DNA of 64,000 nucleotides from Bacillus pumilus (GCF_024498355.1 NZ_CP101833.1:3515001-3579000), one strand, 5' to 3'. Shown: positions 16,838-29,299, counted from the stretch's first letter. A program made the numbers and translations. The notes: generated from the letters alone by a model not told the origin.

Positions 16838-18091
16838 ATGTTTTTGTTATCCAAAAGAGGCCCCACCCACTTTATGTACCTTGTTCTCGGACAAATTATT
16901 TCCGTTTTCGGGTCTTCATTAATTCGGTTTGTTTTATCTTTACACGTGCTGGATATGACACAGCGTGTTGACTTATATGCCTTACTTTTCGCTTTATCCA
17001 ATGTCCCACTCCTTCTTTCCCCATTAGCAGGGGCAATCGCTGATCGGTTTAACAGAAGGAACTTAATGATTTTATTTGATGTCCTCACTGGCATCATGAT
17101 TCTGGCCTTTTATTTCTGGTTATTTTCAGGAAATGATTCACTCTATATGATCGGAGCCGTCATGATACTGCTTGGCGTGATGAGTACGTTTTACGCTCCT
17201 GCTGTGATGTCCAGCATTCCACAGCTAGTGAAAGAAGAACAATTAGAACAAGCAAACGGCATCGTAAATGGTGTGCAGGCTCTTTCAGGTGTTCTCGCTC
17301 CTATTATCGGCGGAATTCTGTACGGACTTATTGGGAGTCAATCCATCATAGGGGCTAGTGCCATCATATTTTTTCTATCCGCATGCATGCTTTTTCGGTT
17401 AAATATTTCCTTCTCACCTAGCCTGCTAACGGAGTCCATGAGTAAAGTGCTCGTGAAAGATATGAAGCAGGGATTTTCCTATATAGGCAATCAGCCATTT
17501 TTAAAAAGAGCCATGCTGCTTGCAGCGATGTTAAATTTCATCCTCACACCTTTTTTTATCGTGGGTGGTCCAATCATTTTAAGGGTCATAATGAAAAGCA
17601 GTGACATCATGTATGGGATTGGAATGGGCTTGATTGAGTTTGCTGTCATCGCAGGGGCACTGCTAGTTGGACTCGTAGCAAAGCATTGGCGCATTCCTAC
17701 TTTATATCGCTGGCTGCTCGTCATCGCCATCATTTTACTGCCTGTGGCTTTTTCAACAACAAAAATGGCCCTTCAATTTGGCACATATCCAGCCTATTTT
17801 CTCTTTTTAGCAGGATGTCTCCCAATTGCTATGCTGCTCACAATGATTTCAATCGTTGTGATCTCACATGTTCAAAAGAAAACACCCAATGCCCAATTAG
17901 GGAAAGTGATGGCCAATCTGACAATGGTTTCTCAATGTGCTGCTCCGCTTGGTCAAATAATGTATGGGTTCTTGTTCAACACCTTTTCTACCAACATGTA
18001 TGTGACCGTGCTAATAGTCAGTATCTTCATGTTTGCACTAGCCTTCTTAACAAAAAATATGCTTCACCATGAAGGAGAATCAGCCTCATGA
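16838..18091 (+). CDS. MFS efflux transporter (macrolide-efflux/MefA-like type)
   Basis: A 417-residue carrier with about 12 hydrophobic segments. The MFS motif A variant GAIADRFNRRNLMI (about 67-80) follows helix 2. The overall pattern (VLGQIISVFGSSLIRFVL at the start, PQLVKEEQLEQANGIV around 133) fits the MFS-3/MefA group of drug exporters. ATG 16838 sits 10 bases after AAAGGAG; GTG 16829 is inside the RBS. It overlaps the next gene by 4 bases. Control by the adjacent TetR repressor is likely. Substrate unknown. Confidence 0.88.
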   Translation: MFLLSKRGPTHFMYLVLGQIISVFGSSLIRFVLSLHVLDMTQRVDLYALLFALSNVPLLLSPLAGAIADRFNRRNLMILFDVLTGIMILAFYFWLFSGNDSLYMIGAVMILLGVMSTFYAPAVMSSIPQLVKEEQLEQANGIVNGVQALSGVLAPIIGGILYGLIGSQSIIGASAIIFFLSACMLFRLNISFSPSLLTESMSKVLVKDMKQGFSYIGNQPFLKRAMLLAAMLNFILTPFFIVGGPIILRVIMKSSDIMYGIGMGLIEFAVIAGALLVGLVAKHWRIPTLYRWLLVIAIILLPVAFSTTKMALQFGTYPAYFLFLAGCLPIAMLLTMISIVVISHVQKKTPNAQLGKVMANLTMVSQCAAPLGQIMYGFLFNTFSTNMYVTVLIVSIFMFALAFLTKNMLHHEGESAS

Positions 18092-20415
18092 GATTGACGT
18101 TTATAAAGAAAGACTTAACCCGCCACCGACTCATTTCAATCGGCTTAACCATTTGCATCATGATGACATCATTTTTAGCAACAAGCGCCGCTCAAATGAC
18201 AGCTCAGCTGAATGGTTCCATTTCTAACCTACTCCATTCAGCCAAAGCACCAGACTTTGTCCAAATGCATGACGGCACCATAGATGAAAAAGACATTCAA
18301 ACATTTTCAAGCAAGCAGCCCATGGTAAAAGCACATCAAATTGTCCCAATGATTGCAATTGAACATGACAGCATCAAGTTCGGAAATGAACCTGCCAAAG
18401 CAGGTGTGATGGATCATTTATTTGTGAAACAAAATCGTTTTTTTGATTTTCTTTTAAACGAGCGAAATGAAAAACTAACTGTAAACAAAGGTGAAGTGGC
18501 TGTCCCCATCTATTTTCAACAAAAGTATCATCTCAAGATAGGGGAAATGTTAAAGATTGAAAAAGGGTCTAATCATTTCTCTTTTCAAATCAAAGCGTTC
18601 TTACGAGATGCGCAAATGAACCCCAGCCTTGTCAGTTCAAAAAGATTCCTCCTTCATGACGAGGATTGGGACGCACTGAATCACGAGTTTCCAAAAAAGG
18701 AGTACTTGATCGAATTTTTACTGCATGATGCCAAGCAAGCAGATGCTTTTCAATCAATTTATCAATCATCAAAGCTACCACAACAGGGACCAGCTGTTAC
18801 ATTACCCTTACTACGTATGCTGAATGCATTGACAGATGGAATGGTGATTGCCATTCTCCTGCTTGTGTGCATGCTGCTCATTAGTATAGCCCTTCTCTCT
18901 CTCCATCTTGCTATGACAGCTGCTATAGAAGAGGATGAACGTGAAATTGGAATACTGAAGGTGCTGGGGATTCCTTTATCAAAAATTAAGCAATTATACG
19001 TTGGGAAGTATGCTGTGCTTGCCTGTGCAGGGTGTATAGCAGGATATTTGTTAACACTTATGTTTGGTGATATGTTTACGGCCAATATTCAGCAATATAT
19101 GGGGAATGACTCTTCTTTTGCTCAATGGCTGATCCCGCTTTTCGTTTCTATTTTGACGGCAATGATCGTCATCTCATGTAGCTATGCTGTCCTAAGAAAG
19201 TTTGGTCAAGTATCGGCAGCTCAAGCGCTTCAAGGTGGTGTCACTTCACCAAATCACAAAAAACAAATTCCCATGCACCTCAAGAGAAACAGGTTCCTCC
19301 CAGTCAATATATGGTTTGGTTTAAAAGATCTGTTCTCGCGAATGAAGTTGTATACAACGATTACCTGCATTATCGCACTTTGTACATTTTTGATGCTGAT
19401 GCCTATTCAGCTATGGCACACTTTACAATCACCAGATTTCATCACATATCTTGGCTCTGGCAAAAGTGACCTTCGAATCGACATTCGGCAAGGAAATGAT
19501 TTAGAGAAAAGTACAAATAAAATCGAGCCTAAGATTCGCGAAGATCTAGACATTCAAACATCTGCCGTATATGAAACAACTTCTCTCCAATCTAAAGCAA
19601 AGGATAATACATTAGAAACGCTCTATTTAGAAACAGGTGATCTCTCAGCATTCCCTCTCACCTATTTAAAAGGACGAGAACCTTTCAAGGATGGAGATAT
19701 CGCCTTATCAGTGCTAAGTGCAGACTCACTTCAGAAAAAGGTAGGAGAAGAAATCACTCTCGTAACAAATGGGCATGAAATTCAAAGATTGGTGACTGGC
19801 ATTTACCAGGATGTCACCAACGGAGGAAAAACAGCAAAAGCATTATCACAACCTTTTCCTCAATCACCTCTTTGGAAAACCATTCAAATTCAACTGAAAC
19901 AAGGAATAGATATTGCAGAAAAAAAGGCAGCATTAGAAACAAGTATGTCTCCTGCAAAAGTGACAGCTATGAAAGAATACGTTCATCAAACCATCGGCAG
20001 CACAGCATCTTTAGTAAAGGTGGTTGCATTTTTCTCTACAATAGCTGCTTTTGGAACCGCCAGTCTAATGCTATTAATGTTTCTGCACATGTTAAAGGCG
20101 AAAGATTCAAGTCGTAACCATATGTTAAGAATGATTGGATTTTCTATAAAAGATTTAACGGGACAATACTTAACAAGTTTTATCGTGGTTCTCTCTTTTG
20201 GCGCCTTTATTGGAACAATCGCTGTCAATACCATTGGTTCTGCTTTAATGAGTGTAGGTGGAGCATCCTTAGGGGCATCAAGCCTTCAGTGGTTGGCACC
20301 ACAATGGGTGTCAGTCGTGTACCCACTCTCACTGTTTATCGTCAGCTTAGCTTTAACCTCTTGGTTATTGAAGACGTTTTTTTCTAGCAAAACCACCCAA
20401 CATACACTTTCATAA
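18088..20415 (+). CDS. FtsX-like ABC exporter permease
   Basis: A 775-residue membrane protein with the layout of two fused FtsX/MacB permease halves: helix at about 17-35, large extracytoplasmic domain (about 40-240), three helices (about 250-370), then a repeat of helix (about 425-445), extracytoplasmic domain (450-640) and three helices (650-765). Family members move lipids or peptides or act as mechanotransmitters. The ATG overlaps the MFS stop (ATGA). The partner ATPase follows 13 bases later. Part of the TetR-controlled operon. Confidence 0.88.
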   Translation: MRLTFIKKDLTRHRLISIGLTICIMMTSFLATSAAQMTAQLNGSISNLLHSAKAPDFVQMHDGTIDEKDIQTFSSKQPMVKAHQIVPMIAIEHDSIKFGNEPAKAGVMDHLFVKQNRFFDFLLNERNEKLTVNKGEVAVPIYFQQKYHLKIGEMLKIEKGSNHFSFQIKAFLRDAQMNPSLVSSKRFLLHDEDWDALNHEFPKKEYLIEFLLHDAKQADAFQSIYQSSKLPQQGPAVTLPLLRMLNALTDGMVIAILLLVCMLLISIALLSLHLAMTAAIEEDEREIGILKVLGIPLSKIKQLYVGKYAVLACAGCIAGYLLTLMFGDMFTANIQQYMGNDSSFAQWLIPLFVSILTAMIVISCSYAVLRKFGQVSAAQALQGGVTSPNHKKQIPMHLKRNRFLPVNIWFGLKDLFSRMKLYTTITCIIALCTFLMLMPIQLWHTLQSPDFITYLGSGKSDLRIDIRQGNDLEKSTNKIEPKIREDLDIQTSAVYETTSLQSKAKDNTLETLYLETGDLSAFPLTYLKGREPFKDGDIALSVLSADSLQKKVGEEITLVTNGHEIQRLVTGIYQDVTNGGKTAKALSQPFPQSPLWKTIQIQLKQGIDIAEKKAALETSMSPAKVTAMKEYVHQTIGSTASLVKVVAFFSTIAAFGTASLMLLMFLHMLKAKDSSRNHMLRMIGFSIKDLTGQYLTSFIVVLSFGAFIGTIAVNTIGSALMSVGGASLGASSLQWLAPQWVSVVYPLSLFIVSLALTSWLLKTFFSSKTTQHTLS

Positions 20416-20428
20416 GGAGATGTTTCAC

Positions 20429-21190
20429 ATGGAACACTTAATAGAAACAGAGCGATTGTCTTTGCAAATTGATTCATTAAAAGGGCAAAAGCAAACTATT
20501 CTTAAAAATATTCATTTATCGATTAAGGCCGGAGAGTTCGTGACCATTATGGGACCTTCCGGATGCGGGAAAACCTCTTTGCTTTATCAGCTTAGCGGTA
20601 TAGAAACAGCCTCAGCGGGAGAGATCAAATATAAAGACCAATTACTATCAAAAATGACAGACAAACAGTTAACGGCTCTGCGCTTAACAGAGATGGGGTT
20701 CGTCTTTCAACACAGCCACTTACTAAAGAATCTCAATTTATTTGATAACATTATCGCTGCAGCTTATTTAGCGAAAAAAAAGCCGAGAAAAGAAGTAAAT
20801 GAACGAGCTAAATATTTAATGGAGAAACTTGATATTGATCATTTAGCAGATAGATATTTGTCAGAAGTATCTGGTGGACAGCTCCAAAGAGCCTCTATCT
20901 GTCGGGCTCTTATGAATGAACCAGACATTCTTTTTGCCGATGAGCCAACAGGTGCCCTTAATTCAAGTACCACAAAGGAAGTCATGAATATTTTTTCAAA
21001 AATTCACTCTGAAGGAACAACTCTACTTCTCGTCACACATGATCCGAAAGTTGCTCTCCGCTCTGAAAGAATGATGTTTATGAATGATGGAGAAATTGTA
21101 TCCAGTTTATATTTAGGGAAATACGAACGCTTAACTGCTGAGAAACGAGAAATTAGGTTAAATAATTGGTTGCAAGATTTAGGGTTTTAA
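20429..21190 (+). CDS. ABC ATP-binding protein (LolD/MacB type)
   Basis: A 253-residue ATPase with Walker A GPSGCGKTS (about 42-50), signature VSGGQLQRASICRAL, Walker B ILFADEPTGALNSS and H-loop LLVTHDPK. The SGGQxQR and DEPTGALNS form is typical of ATPases paired with FtsX-like permeases. ATG 20429 is preferred to ATG 20420, which abuts the AAGGAG. A short basic and acidic tail follows the core. It ends the operon before a terminator. Confidence 0.93.
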   Translation: MEHLIETERLSLQIDSLKGQKQTILKNIHLSIKAGEFVTIMGPSGCGKTSLLYQLSGIETASAGEIKYKDQLLSKMTDKQLTALRLTEMGFVFQHSHLLKNLNLFDNIIAAAYLAKKKPRKEVNERAKYLMEKLDIDHLADRYLSEVSGGQLQRASICRALMNEPDILFADEPTGALNSSTTKEVMNIFSKIHSEGTTLLLVTHDPKVALRSERMMFMNDGEIVSSLYLGKYERLTAEKREIRLNNWLQDLGF

Positions 21191-21200
21191 CGGGGGTATA

Positions 21201-21230
21201 AACAGGCAGAGAGCTGCCTGTTTTACTTTT
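21201..21230 (+). terminator. Terminator of the efflux operon
   Basis: 9-bp stem AACAGGCAG (21201-21209) with CTGCCTGTT (21214-21222) and a T-rich run TTACTTTTT. It overlaps the 3' end of the opposing small gene. Confidence 0.85.
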
Positions 21231-21435
21231 TCTGACACTCAAACGAATAATCCATAGACAAGTAATTAGTTTCTAATATGATTTTGCCATCTGCTTGTTG
21301 ACATGACTCTGTCAGCAGTTCAATTTCTTTGCTATAAAAGTATCTCTTTGACATGTAAAGAGTCACTAGAACGAGTAAAAGTGTCGTGATCATTAGTGTG
21401 ATTTTCCAGTTTAAGATTTGAGATCTTTTTTTCAA
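21223..21435 (-). CDS. Small single-pass membrane protein, unknown
   Basis: A 70-residue protein: basic N-terminus, one membrane helix (about 12-28) and an outside domain with two Cys (about 45 and 67) that could pair. Start is TTG 21435, 5 bases after AGAAAGGATG. No family recognised. Confidence 0.5.
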   Translation of the reverse strand: MKKRSQILNWKITLMITTLLLVLVTLYMSKRYFYSKEIELLTESCQQADGKIILETNYLSMDYSFECQKK

Positions 21436-21858
21436 TTCAACATCCTTTCTAAAATACGAGAGTTTTTATAATTTGTACTTATATTCACCTTTGTCCACTT
21501 CAGTCAGTTTCTTTTCCATCATGATCTAGCAACATCATAACTGATTTTCCCTGCTAGATCGACCCTTCATTCTTCCTCTTCCTTACCTAAAATTGCTTTA
21601 TTTTAACTATATGGGGTGATGTTTTCGAACATAAAGATAAAACTGATTGTATTTATCACTTTTTTAGACTTCTAAAAAAAGTTTTTATCCATTTGTACAA
21701 ACAATCATTCACCGTTACAATATCGTACATCACATGACCTAAGGTCCTTTTTATTACCTCTTGTCAATCACCTCGCAGAAACGATTATATTTTACCAAAA
21801 ATTGTGATATCGTTTTTTAGTGAAACAGGTGAAAGGATCTTAAAGAGGTGAAATTTTG
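21436..21858. other. 423-base intergenic region upstream of rap
   Basis: No gene seen. It holds an inverted repeat GATCTAGCA (21523-21531) with TGCTAGATC (21552-21560), an AT-rich palindrome around 21658-21682, and a weak rap promoter candidate (TTGTCA 21761-21766, TTATAT 21785-21790). No ComA box of the TTGCGG-N4-CCGCAA type is evident. Confidence 0.5.
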
Positions 21859-23037
21859 ATGACTATCATTTCAGCTGAACAGGTGGGGAACCGTTTAAAT
21901 GATTGGCGAATTGCGATTCGTAAGCATGATGTACAGAGTGCAAAGGCAATGTACACAGAATTACAGGAATTACTTCAAGAAATGGAAGAGAATCAGGAGG
22001 TCTTGACTTATTATTCATTGCTAGAAGGCAAGTATAAACTCATGTTATATGAACGAAGAGGTAAAAAACTGAATGAACAGACAGAGCTGGATTGCCCCTC
22101 TAAAACAAACGACTTAATTGAATACTATTTTTACCTTTACAAAGCCCTTTACGCTTCATATAAAAGAGACTATGCATCAGCGATTGGACTATTTAAAATT
22201 GCCGAGAAAAAACTACAAAACATTCCTGATGAAATAGAAGTAGCAGAATTCCATACAAAGATCGCAAACTTATATATGCTGCTTCGTCAAAGCCTGATTT
22301 CACTTCACTATATTCAGAATGCCATTGATATTTTTAAAAGTCATGAAGGCTATGAAAGAAGACTGGCGGCAGCCATTGTGATCGCCGCTGCTAATTTTAT
22401 GGATATTGGTGACTTCATAAGAGCAGAAAGCTACTACAAAAAAGCATTACACATCGCAAACAGTCTAAACGATCATTTTCTAACATCACAGCTGTATCAT
22501 AATATCAGCATTCTGTATGCTGAAACTGGAGAATCAAAAAAATGTATCGATGCACTAGAACAGGCTCTTAGTGATGATGACTATCTTTCATCGTGTTATT
22601 TCCATCACTCCATGTTTATGTTAATAAAAGAGCTGCTCTCCATCGATGAAAGAACACAAGCACTCTATTATTTCGAATTGGTCAAACAAAAACATGCAAC
22701 GGAGAAAAGCCCCATCTATACAGCAAAAATGAATTTGCTCCACCATTTATATTTCACTGAGGATATGGTCAAAAAAGCTCAAGCCTGTTTCGATGAAATC
22801 AGCATTTTGAAAGAATTAAAGGATGCGGAGGGTGCCCGTGAATTAAGTGCACTGGCTGCCAGACACTTTGAAGAGCTGGGGGCAATTCATCAAGCCTATC
22901 TCTTTTTAAAGGACGCCTATCACATGGAACACACTACACTTGACTGGAGGAATTCAAATGAAAAAAATGAGTTTACTGATTTTCACTTTAGCCATCGTTG
23001 TTTTCGGACAAACAGTGTCTTTCAATTCCTTAAATGA
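21859..23037 (+). CDS. Rap-family TPR regulatory phosphatase/anti-activator
   Basis: A 392-residue Rap protein: an N-terminal three-helix bundle (about 1-70) and a series of TPR-like helix pairs (about 95-370). Rap proteins either dephosphorylate Spo0F or block response regulators such as ComA, and are inhibited by their Phr pentapeptide. The C-terminal 80 bases overlap the phr gene in another frame, so the last ~25 residues are constrained by that overlap. ATG 21859 is used (AAAGAGGTG 8 bases upstream). The Phr peptide resembles PhrK, so a RapK-like role is possible but the target cannot be read here. Confidence 0.92.
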   Translation: MTIISAEQVGNRLNDWRIAIRKHDVQSAKAMYTELQELLQEMEENQEVLTYYSLLEGKYKLMLYERRGKKLNEQTELDCPSKTNDLIEYYFYLYKALYASYKRDYASAIGLFKIAEKKLQNIPDEIEVAEFHTKIANLYMLLRQSLISLHYIQNAIDIFKSHEGYERRLAAAIVIAAANFMDIGDFIRAESYYKKALHIANSLNDHFLTSQLYHNISILYAETGESKKCIDALEQALSDDDYLSSCYFHHSMFMLIKELLSIDERTQALYYFELVKQKHATEKSPIYTAKMNLLHHLYFTEDMVKKAQACFDEISILKELKDAEGARELSALAARHFEELGAIHQAYLFLKDAYHMEHTTLDWRNSNEKNEFTDFHFSHRCFRTNSVFQFLK

Positions 23038-23077
23038 AACGAATCCTGGTACAACAGAACGACCTATCGGAACATAA
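22958..23077 (+). CDS. Phr signalling peptide precursor (predicted core ERPIG)
   Basis: A 39-residue precursor, too short for a usual gene caller, overlapping the end of rap. ATG 22958 is preceded by TGGAGG. Residues 1-20 form a Sec-type signal (MKKMSLLIF then a hydrophobic core), and the C-terminus is NPGTTERPIGT. In B. subtilis PhrK the mature peptide is ERPVG near the C-terminus, so ERPIG is the expected signal, cut out after export and re-imported by Opp. A weak SigH-like element (AAAGGATGC 22818, CGTGAAT 22837) lies upstream inside rap. Confidence 0.85.
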   Translation: MKKMSLLIFTLAIVVFGQTVSFNSLNETNPGTTERPIGT

Positions 23078-23098
23078 TTTAAAACGGGACAATACAAA

Positions 23099-23131
23099 GA
23101 ACCACTCGCCTTATTACAAGGCAAGTGGTTC
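23099..23131. terminator. Terminator between phr and the bgl operon
   Basis: 14-base arms (23099-23112 and 23118-23131) with one mismatch. It separates the convergent rap-phr and bgl units. T-run is modest on both sides. Confidence 0.7.
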
Positions 23132-23136
23132 CACAT

Positions 23137-23985
23137 TTATTTTAATTCTTGATAAGAAATGAGGCGGTGGATATGTACCGCAAGATAAGTAAGTTCATCA
23201 TTAGGAATGACGATACTATGCACCTGTTTAATATAATCTTTGATTTTGAAGGCAACATCCATCGCTTGAGGATACAAGTGAGCAATTTGTTCAAACAACT
23301 CATTTTCTTGATCTGATAATAATTTATTTGCATAAAATCTTTCTACAAAGAATTTCACATGGGTAATGAACCGGCTGTAATGAATATTCTCTTGATCCAT
23401 TTTCATATTTAACGTATATCGCACGAGATTGACAATACTCCCGATCATCTTTGCATATTTCATGCCATCTTTCGAATCGGATTCTTCACCTAGTGCATTG
23501 ATTAAATGAAAGGCGATATTGGCCGCTTCTTCCTTTGGTAATTGTATGCCTAATGTCTCATTAACCAACTCAAGCGCATAATTACCTACTTCAAATTCTT
23601 CAGTATAATAGTTTTTGATTTCCCAGTACACGCGATTTGTGATATTAATATTCTTTTTGTGTCGTTCTACTGCAAAATTCAAATGGTCCATTAAGGTGAA
23701 ATAGACACCTGAATTTAGGTTTGTGTTCAAGCGCTTTTCTGCGTATTGAACGATGTGCTGAGTTAAATCTATGAACTCTTGAGGCATTGAATCTAACAGT
23801 TGAAGAAATTCTTTTGCCCTCATATTATCAACTGACATAAATACTTGGTCTGCCTTCTTCTCTTCTATCATTTGACCCGGCTTCTGTCCATAGCCGATCC
23901 CTCGGCCGAATAAAACCATCTCCTGTTGGTTCTGATCTTCAGCCAGGACCACACTCGAGTTTAAAACTTTTTTGATTTTAAACAT
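23137..23985 (-). CDS. licT: LicT/BglG-family transcriptional antiterminator
   Basis: A 282-residue RNA-binding antiterminator: CAT domain (1-55, MFKIKKVLNSSVVLAED), PRD1 (about 65-165, with LMDHLNFAVERH) and PRD2 (about 170-280, with THVKFFVERFY and YLAVHIHRLI). The PRD histidines are phosphorylated by HPr and the cognate EII, coupling antitermination to sugar supply. ATG 23985 has AGGTG 6 bases upstream. It is the last gene of bglP-bglA-licT, and its likely RNA target is the RAT at 27437-27466 in the same operon. Confidence 0.93.
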   Translation of the reverse strand: MFKIKKVLNSSVVLAEDQNQQEMVLFGRGIGYGQKPGQMIEEKKADQVFMSVDNMRAKEFLQLLDSMPQEFIDLTQHIVQYAEKRLNTNLNSGVYFTLMDHLNFAVERHKKNINITNRVYWEIKNYYTEEFEVGNYALELVNETLGIQLPKEEAANIAFHLINALGEESDSKDGMKYAKMIGSIVNLVRYTLNMKMDQENIHYSRFITHVKFFVERFYANKLLSDQENELFEQIAHLYPQAMDVAFKIKDYIKQVHSIVIPNDELTYLAVHIHRLISYQELK

Positions 23986-24016
23986 CGTCATCACCTGTTT
24001 TCATGATTGTGGTTTT

Positions 24017-27347
<3,331 letters not shown>

Positions 27348-27390
27348 CTTTTCTCCCCCTTTTCTCATACATGAGACCTATATTTTGGCA

Positions 27391-27466
27391 ATAAAAAAAG
27401 GACCTAAAACGACAAATTCAAGAAATTCATCGTTTTTAGATCCTGCCTGCATGACCAGTCACATGT
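27391..27466 (-). promoter_or_regulatory. RAT antiterminator overlapping an intrinsic terminator
   Basis: Minus-strand leader of bglP. The terminator stem pairs 27430-27443 with 27400-27412 and is followed by eight T residues. The sequence just before and overlapping its 5' arm (27466 to 27437) contains ACTGG...GCAGGCAGGATC, matching LicT-type ribonucleic antiterminators (conserved ACTG...GCAGGC). LicT bound here would block the terminator. Confidence 0.85.
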
Positions 27467-27494
27467 CTAATTTATCAATATTGGATTTGTTTTT

Positions 27495-27526
27495 AGTATA
27501 TATTGAGTTAATGTAAGCGTCAACAT
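27495..27526 (-). promoter_or_regulatory. bglP promoter with overlapping cre site
   Basis: Minus strand: -35 TTGACG (27523-27518), 17-bp spacer, -10 TATACT (27500-27495). The cre candidate ATGTAAGCGTCAACAT (27511-27526, plus strand) has one mismatch and covers the -35, so CcpA would block RNA polymerase. Confidence 0.8.
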
Positions 27527-27602
27527 ATATTTATGAATTAAAAAATATTTTTTATAAGTCTAATGTCACCAAAACGATCTCATTTTACTTGAGAGGACAT
27601 TT

Positions 27603-27640
27603 AAATCAAAAAAGTCAGATAGATATGTCCTATCTGACGT
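27603..27640 (-). terminator. Terminator after the Lys-rich secreted protein gene
   Basis: 9-bp stem GTCAGATAG (27614-27622) with CTATCTGAC (27630-27638) followed on the minus strand by a T-run. Confidence 0.85.
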
Positions 27641-27651
27641 GATTGTTATCT

Positions 27652-28551
27652 TTATTTTTTCTTTGCGGCTTTTTTCTTTGCGGCTTTTTTAAATGCTTCT
27701 ACTTGCTTTTGATATTGTTTCTTATTCACAGCTTTTAGCTTCATTTTTTCATTCTTTTTCCAAAACGGTAACTCAATATAGGAAGCTTCTATATCAGATG
27801 ATCCTATCATCTTAGACAGGCCACCCTTTATTTTTGGTGTGGGATATACCCAAAAGTTTTTAAAACCTGTGATTCCAACTGCTTGATATTTTTCTTTTTT
27901 CAATAGCTTACTTTTCTTCCCTGTGGCTTTGGAGATTGTAATAGCCCCTGAAAAATCCCCTTCAAAAACGGCTTCTTCGATATCAAGGAAAATTTGATAT
28001 GAATTGTTTTTTGCTGTATACAAATAGCCGTAGGCTTTATTTAAATTGTCTGTGTATTTCCCTATGATCTCATAGTAACGGTCTTCTGCTGTATCCACGT
28101 ACTCATCATAGCGCTTATCAATGGCTTTTTTGTATTCTTTTAATTTCTTCTCATCAACAGCTTGATATCGTTTACTTTTCTTTGCCCCTTGCTTTTTGAC
28201 CATGAGGTCTTTTCCAGAAAAATAAATGTCATATACGATTGTTTTTTTCTTTTGTTGGACTTTAAGTTTGTATCCTTTTTTCGTGGTTTTCCCCGTTAGT
28301 TTGTATTTTGTTTTCACCATATAAGGTTCAATTGGATCAATCTTCACACCCTTACCGTTTAGGTATCCCGTGACCTTGCCTTTCTTTTCAGTCACCTTCA
28401 GCCAACTGACATTGTCCTTTGTTTTATAGGCATATGCATAAGATTGGTTCAGTGATTCTTTTTTAGCAGATGCTTTGTTTCCTCCAAAACTTCCAGCACC
28501 AATCAATAGTGCAACAATCATGAACAATATTCCTATGTTCCTCAACTTCAT
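27652..28551 (-). CDS. Secreted Lys-rich protein of unknown function
   Basis: A 299-residue exported protein: Sec signal (1-30, MKLRNIG, hydrophobic core, ASA). The mature part is very basic with many Tyr and Lys, and ends in two copies of AAKKK. ATG 28551 follows GGAGGGTG. The predicted pI is very high, which suggests binding to the cell wall or to anionic polymers. No domain recognised. Monocistronic, with its own terminator. Confidence 0.75.
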   Translation of the reverse strand: MKLRNIGILFMIVALLIGAGSFGGNKASAKKESLNQSYAYAYKTKDNVSWLKVTEKKGKVTGYLNGKGVKIDPIEPYMVKTKYKLTGKTTKKGYKLKVQQKKKTIVYDIYFSGKDLMVKKQGAKKSKRYQAVDEKKLKEYKKAIDKRYDEYVDTAEDRYYEIIGKYTDNLNKAYGYLYTAKNNSYQIFLDIEEAVFEGDFSGAITISKATGKKSKLLKKEKYQAVGITGFKNFWVYPTPKIKGGLSKMIGSSDIEASYIELPFWKKNEKMKLKAVNKKQYQKQVEAFKKAAKKKAAKKK

Positions 28552-28704
28552 TTGTACACCCTCCATTCTTTTATGAATAGATGCGCAAGCTCTTTACACA
28601 TCAAGTATATATTACCATATTTATGATTTATCTCCTGTATTTTAAAAATATAAAGCTATCAATTATTATTTTCTTGCTTTTTATTCATTTCAAATTTATT
28701 ATAT

Positions 28705-28728
28705 ATCTAAATGATATATCTTTTAGAT
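28705..28728. promoter_or_regulatory. Inverted repeat at the PadR gene start
   Basis: ATCTAAA (28705-28711) and TTTAGAT (28722-28728) are separated by 10 bases that contain ATATAT. It covers the first possible start codon, so it could be a PadR autorepression operator. Confidence 0.4.
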
Positions 28729-29295
28729 AGGTGTGTGGATGTACTGAAAAAATACAATGATACGACGTATGCGATTTTAGGTATTTTAACGACAGATTGC
28801 AAGTCAGGGTACGAAGTGAAGCAATTAATTGATAAGAGCTTGCATCATTTTTGGAAAATTAGTTATGGACAAATTTATCCTGCTTTAAAGTTTATAGTCG
28901 AGGAAGGACTTGCTGAGGTTTCACCTGCTTCTACATCCGGCCGTTCAGACAAGCGGGAATATCATCTGACTGAAAAAGGACTGGATACGTTAAGGCAATG
29001 GCTGGCGCAGCCGCTCGATCAGTTACCAGCAGAACGAAATGAAGTGTTATTAAAGTTATTTTTTGGACAATATCTTTCATTTGAGAAAAAGCTGGTGCTT
29101 CTACAGGATTATGAGAGGGGGCTCCGTATCCGTTATGAGACATACGTTTCGATTGAACAAAACATCAAGGAGCTTTATCCAGATGAAGCTGATGCGAAGT
29201 ACTGGCTGTTTACTTTAGATTATGGAAAGAAAGTGGCTCAAGCAGGAATTGATTGGTGCGTGGAAACATGTGAACAGATGAAGAAAGAGGGGTGA
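28711..29295 (+). CDS. PadR-family transcriptional regulator
   Basis: About 180-194 residues. The N-terminal winged helix (about 15-90) includes TTYAILGILTTDCKSGYEVKQ and YGQIYPALKFIVEEGL, and a C-terminal VirR-type dimerisation helix pair follows. The true start is unclear: ATG 28711 lies in an inverted repeat with no RBS, and GTG 28735 has GGTG almost touching it. PadR proteins repress adjacent genes and respond to phenolics or drugs. DUF4188 gene follows 4 bases after the stop. Confidence 0.85.
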   Translation: MIYLLDRCVDVLKKYNDTTYAILGILTTDCKSGYEVKQLIDKSLHHFWKISYGQIYPALKFIVEEGLAEVSPASTSGRSDKREYHLTEKGLDTLRQWLAQPLDQLPAERNEVLLKLFFGQYLSFEKKLVLLQDYERGLRIRYETYVSIEQNIKELYPDEADAKYWLFTLDYGKKVAQAGIDWCVETCEQMKKEG

Positions 29296-29299
29296 ACGA

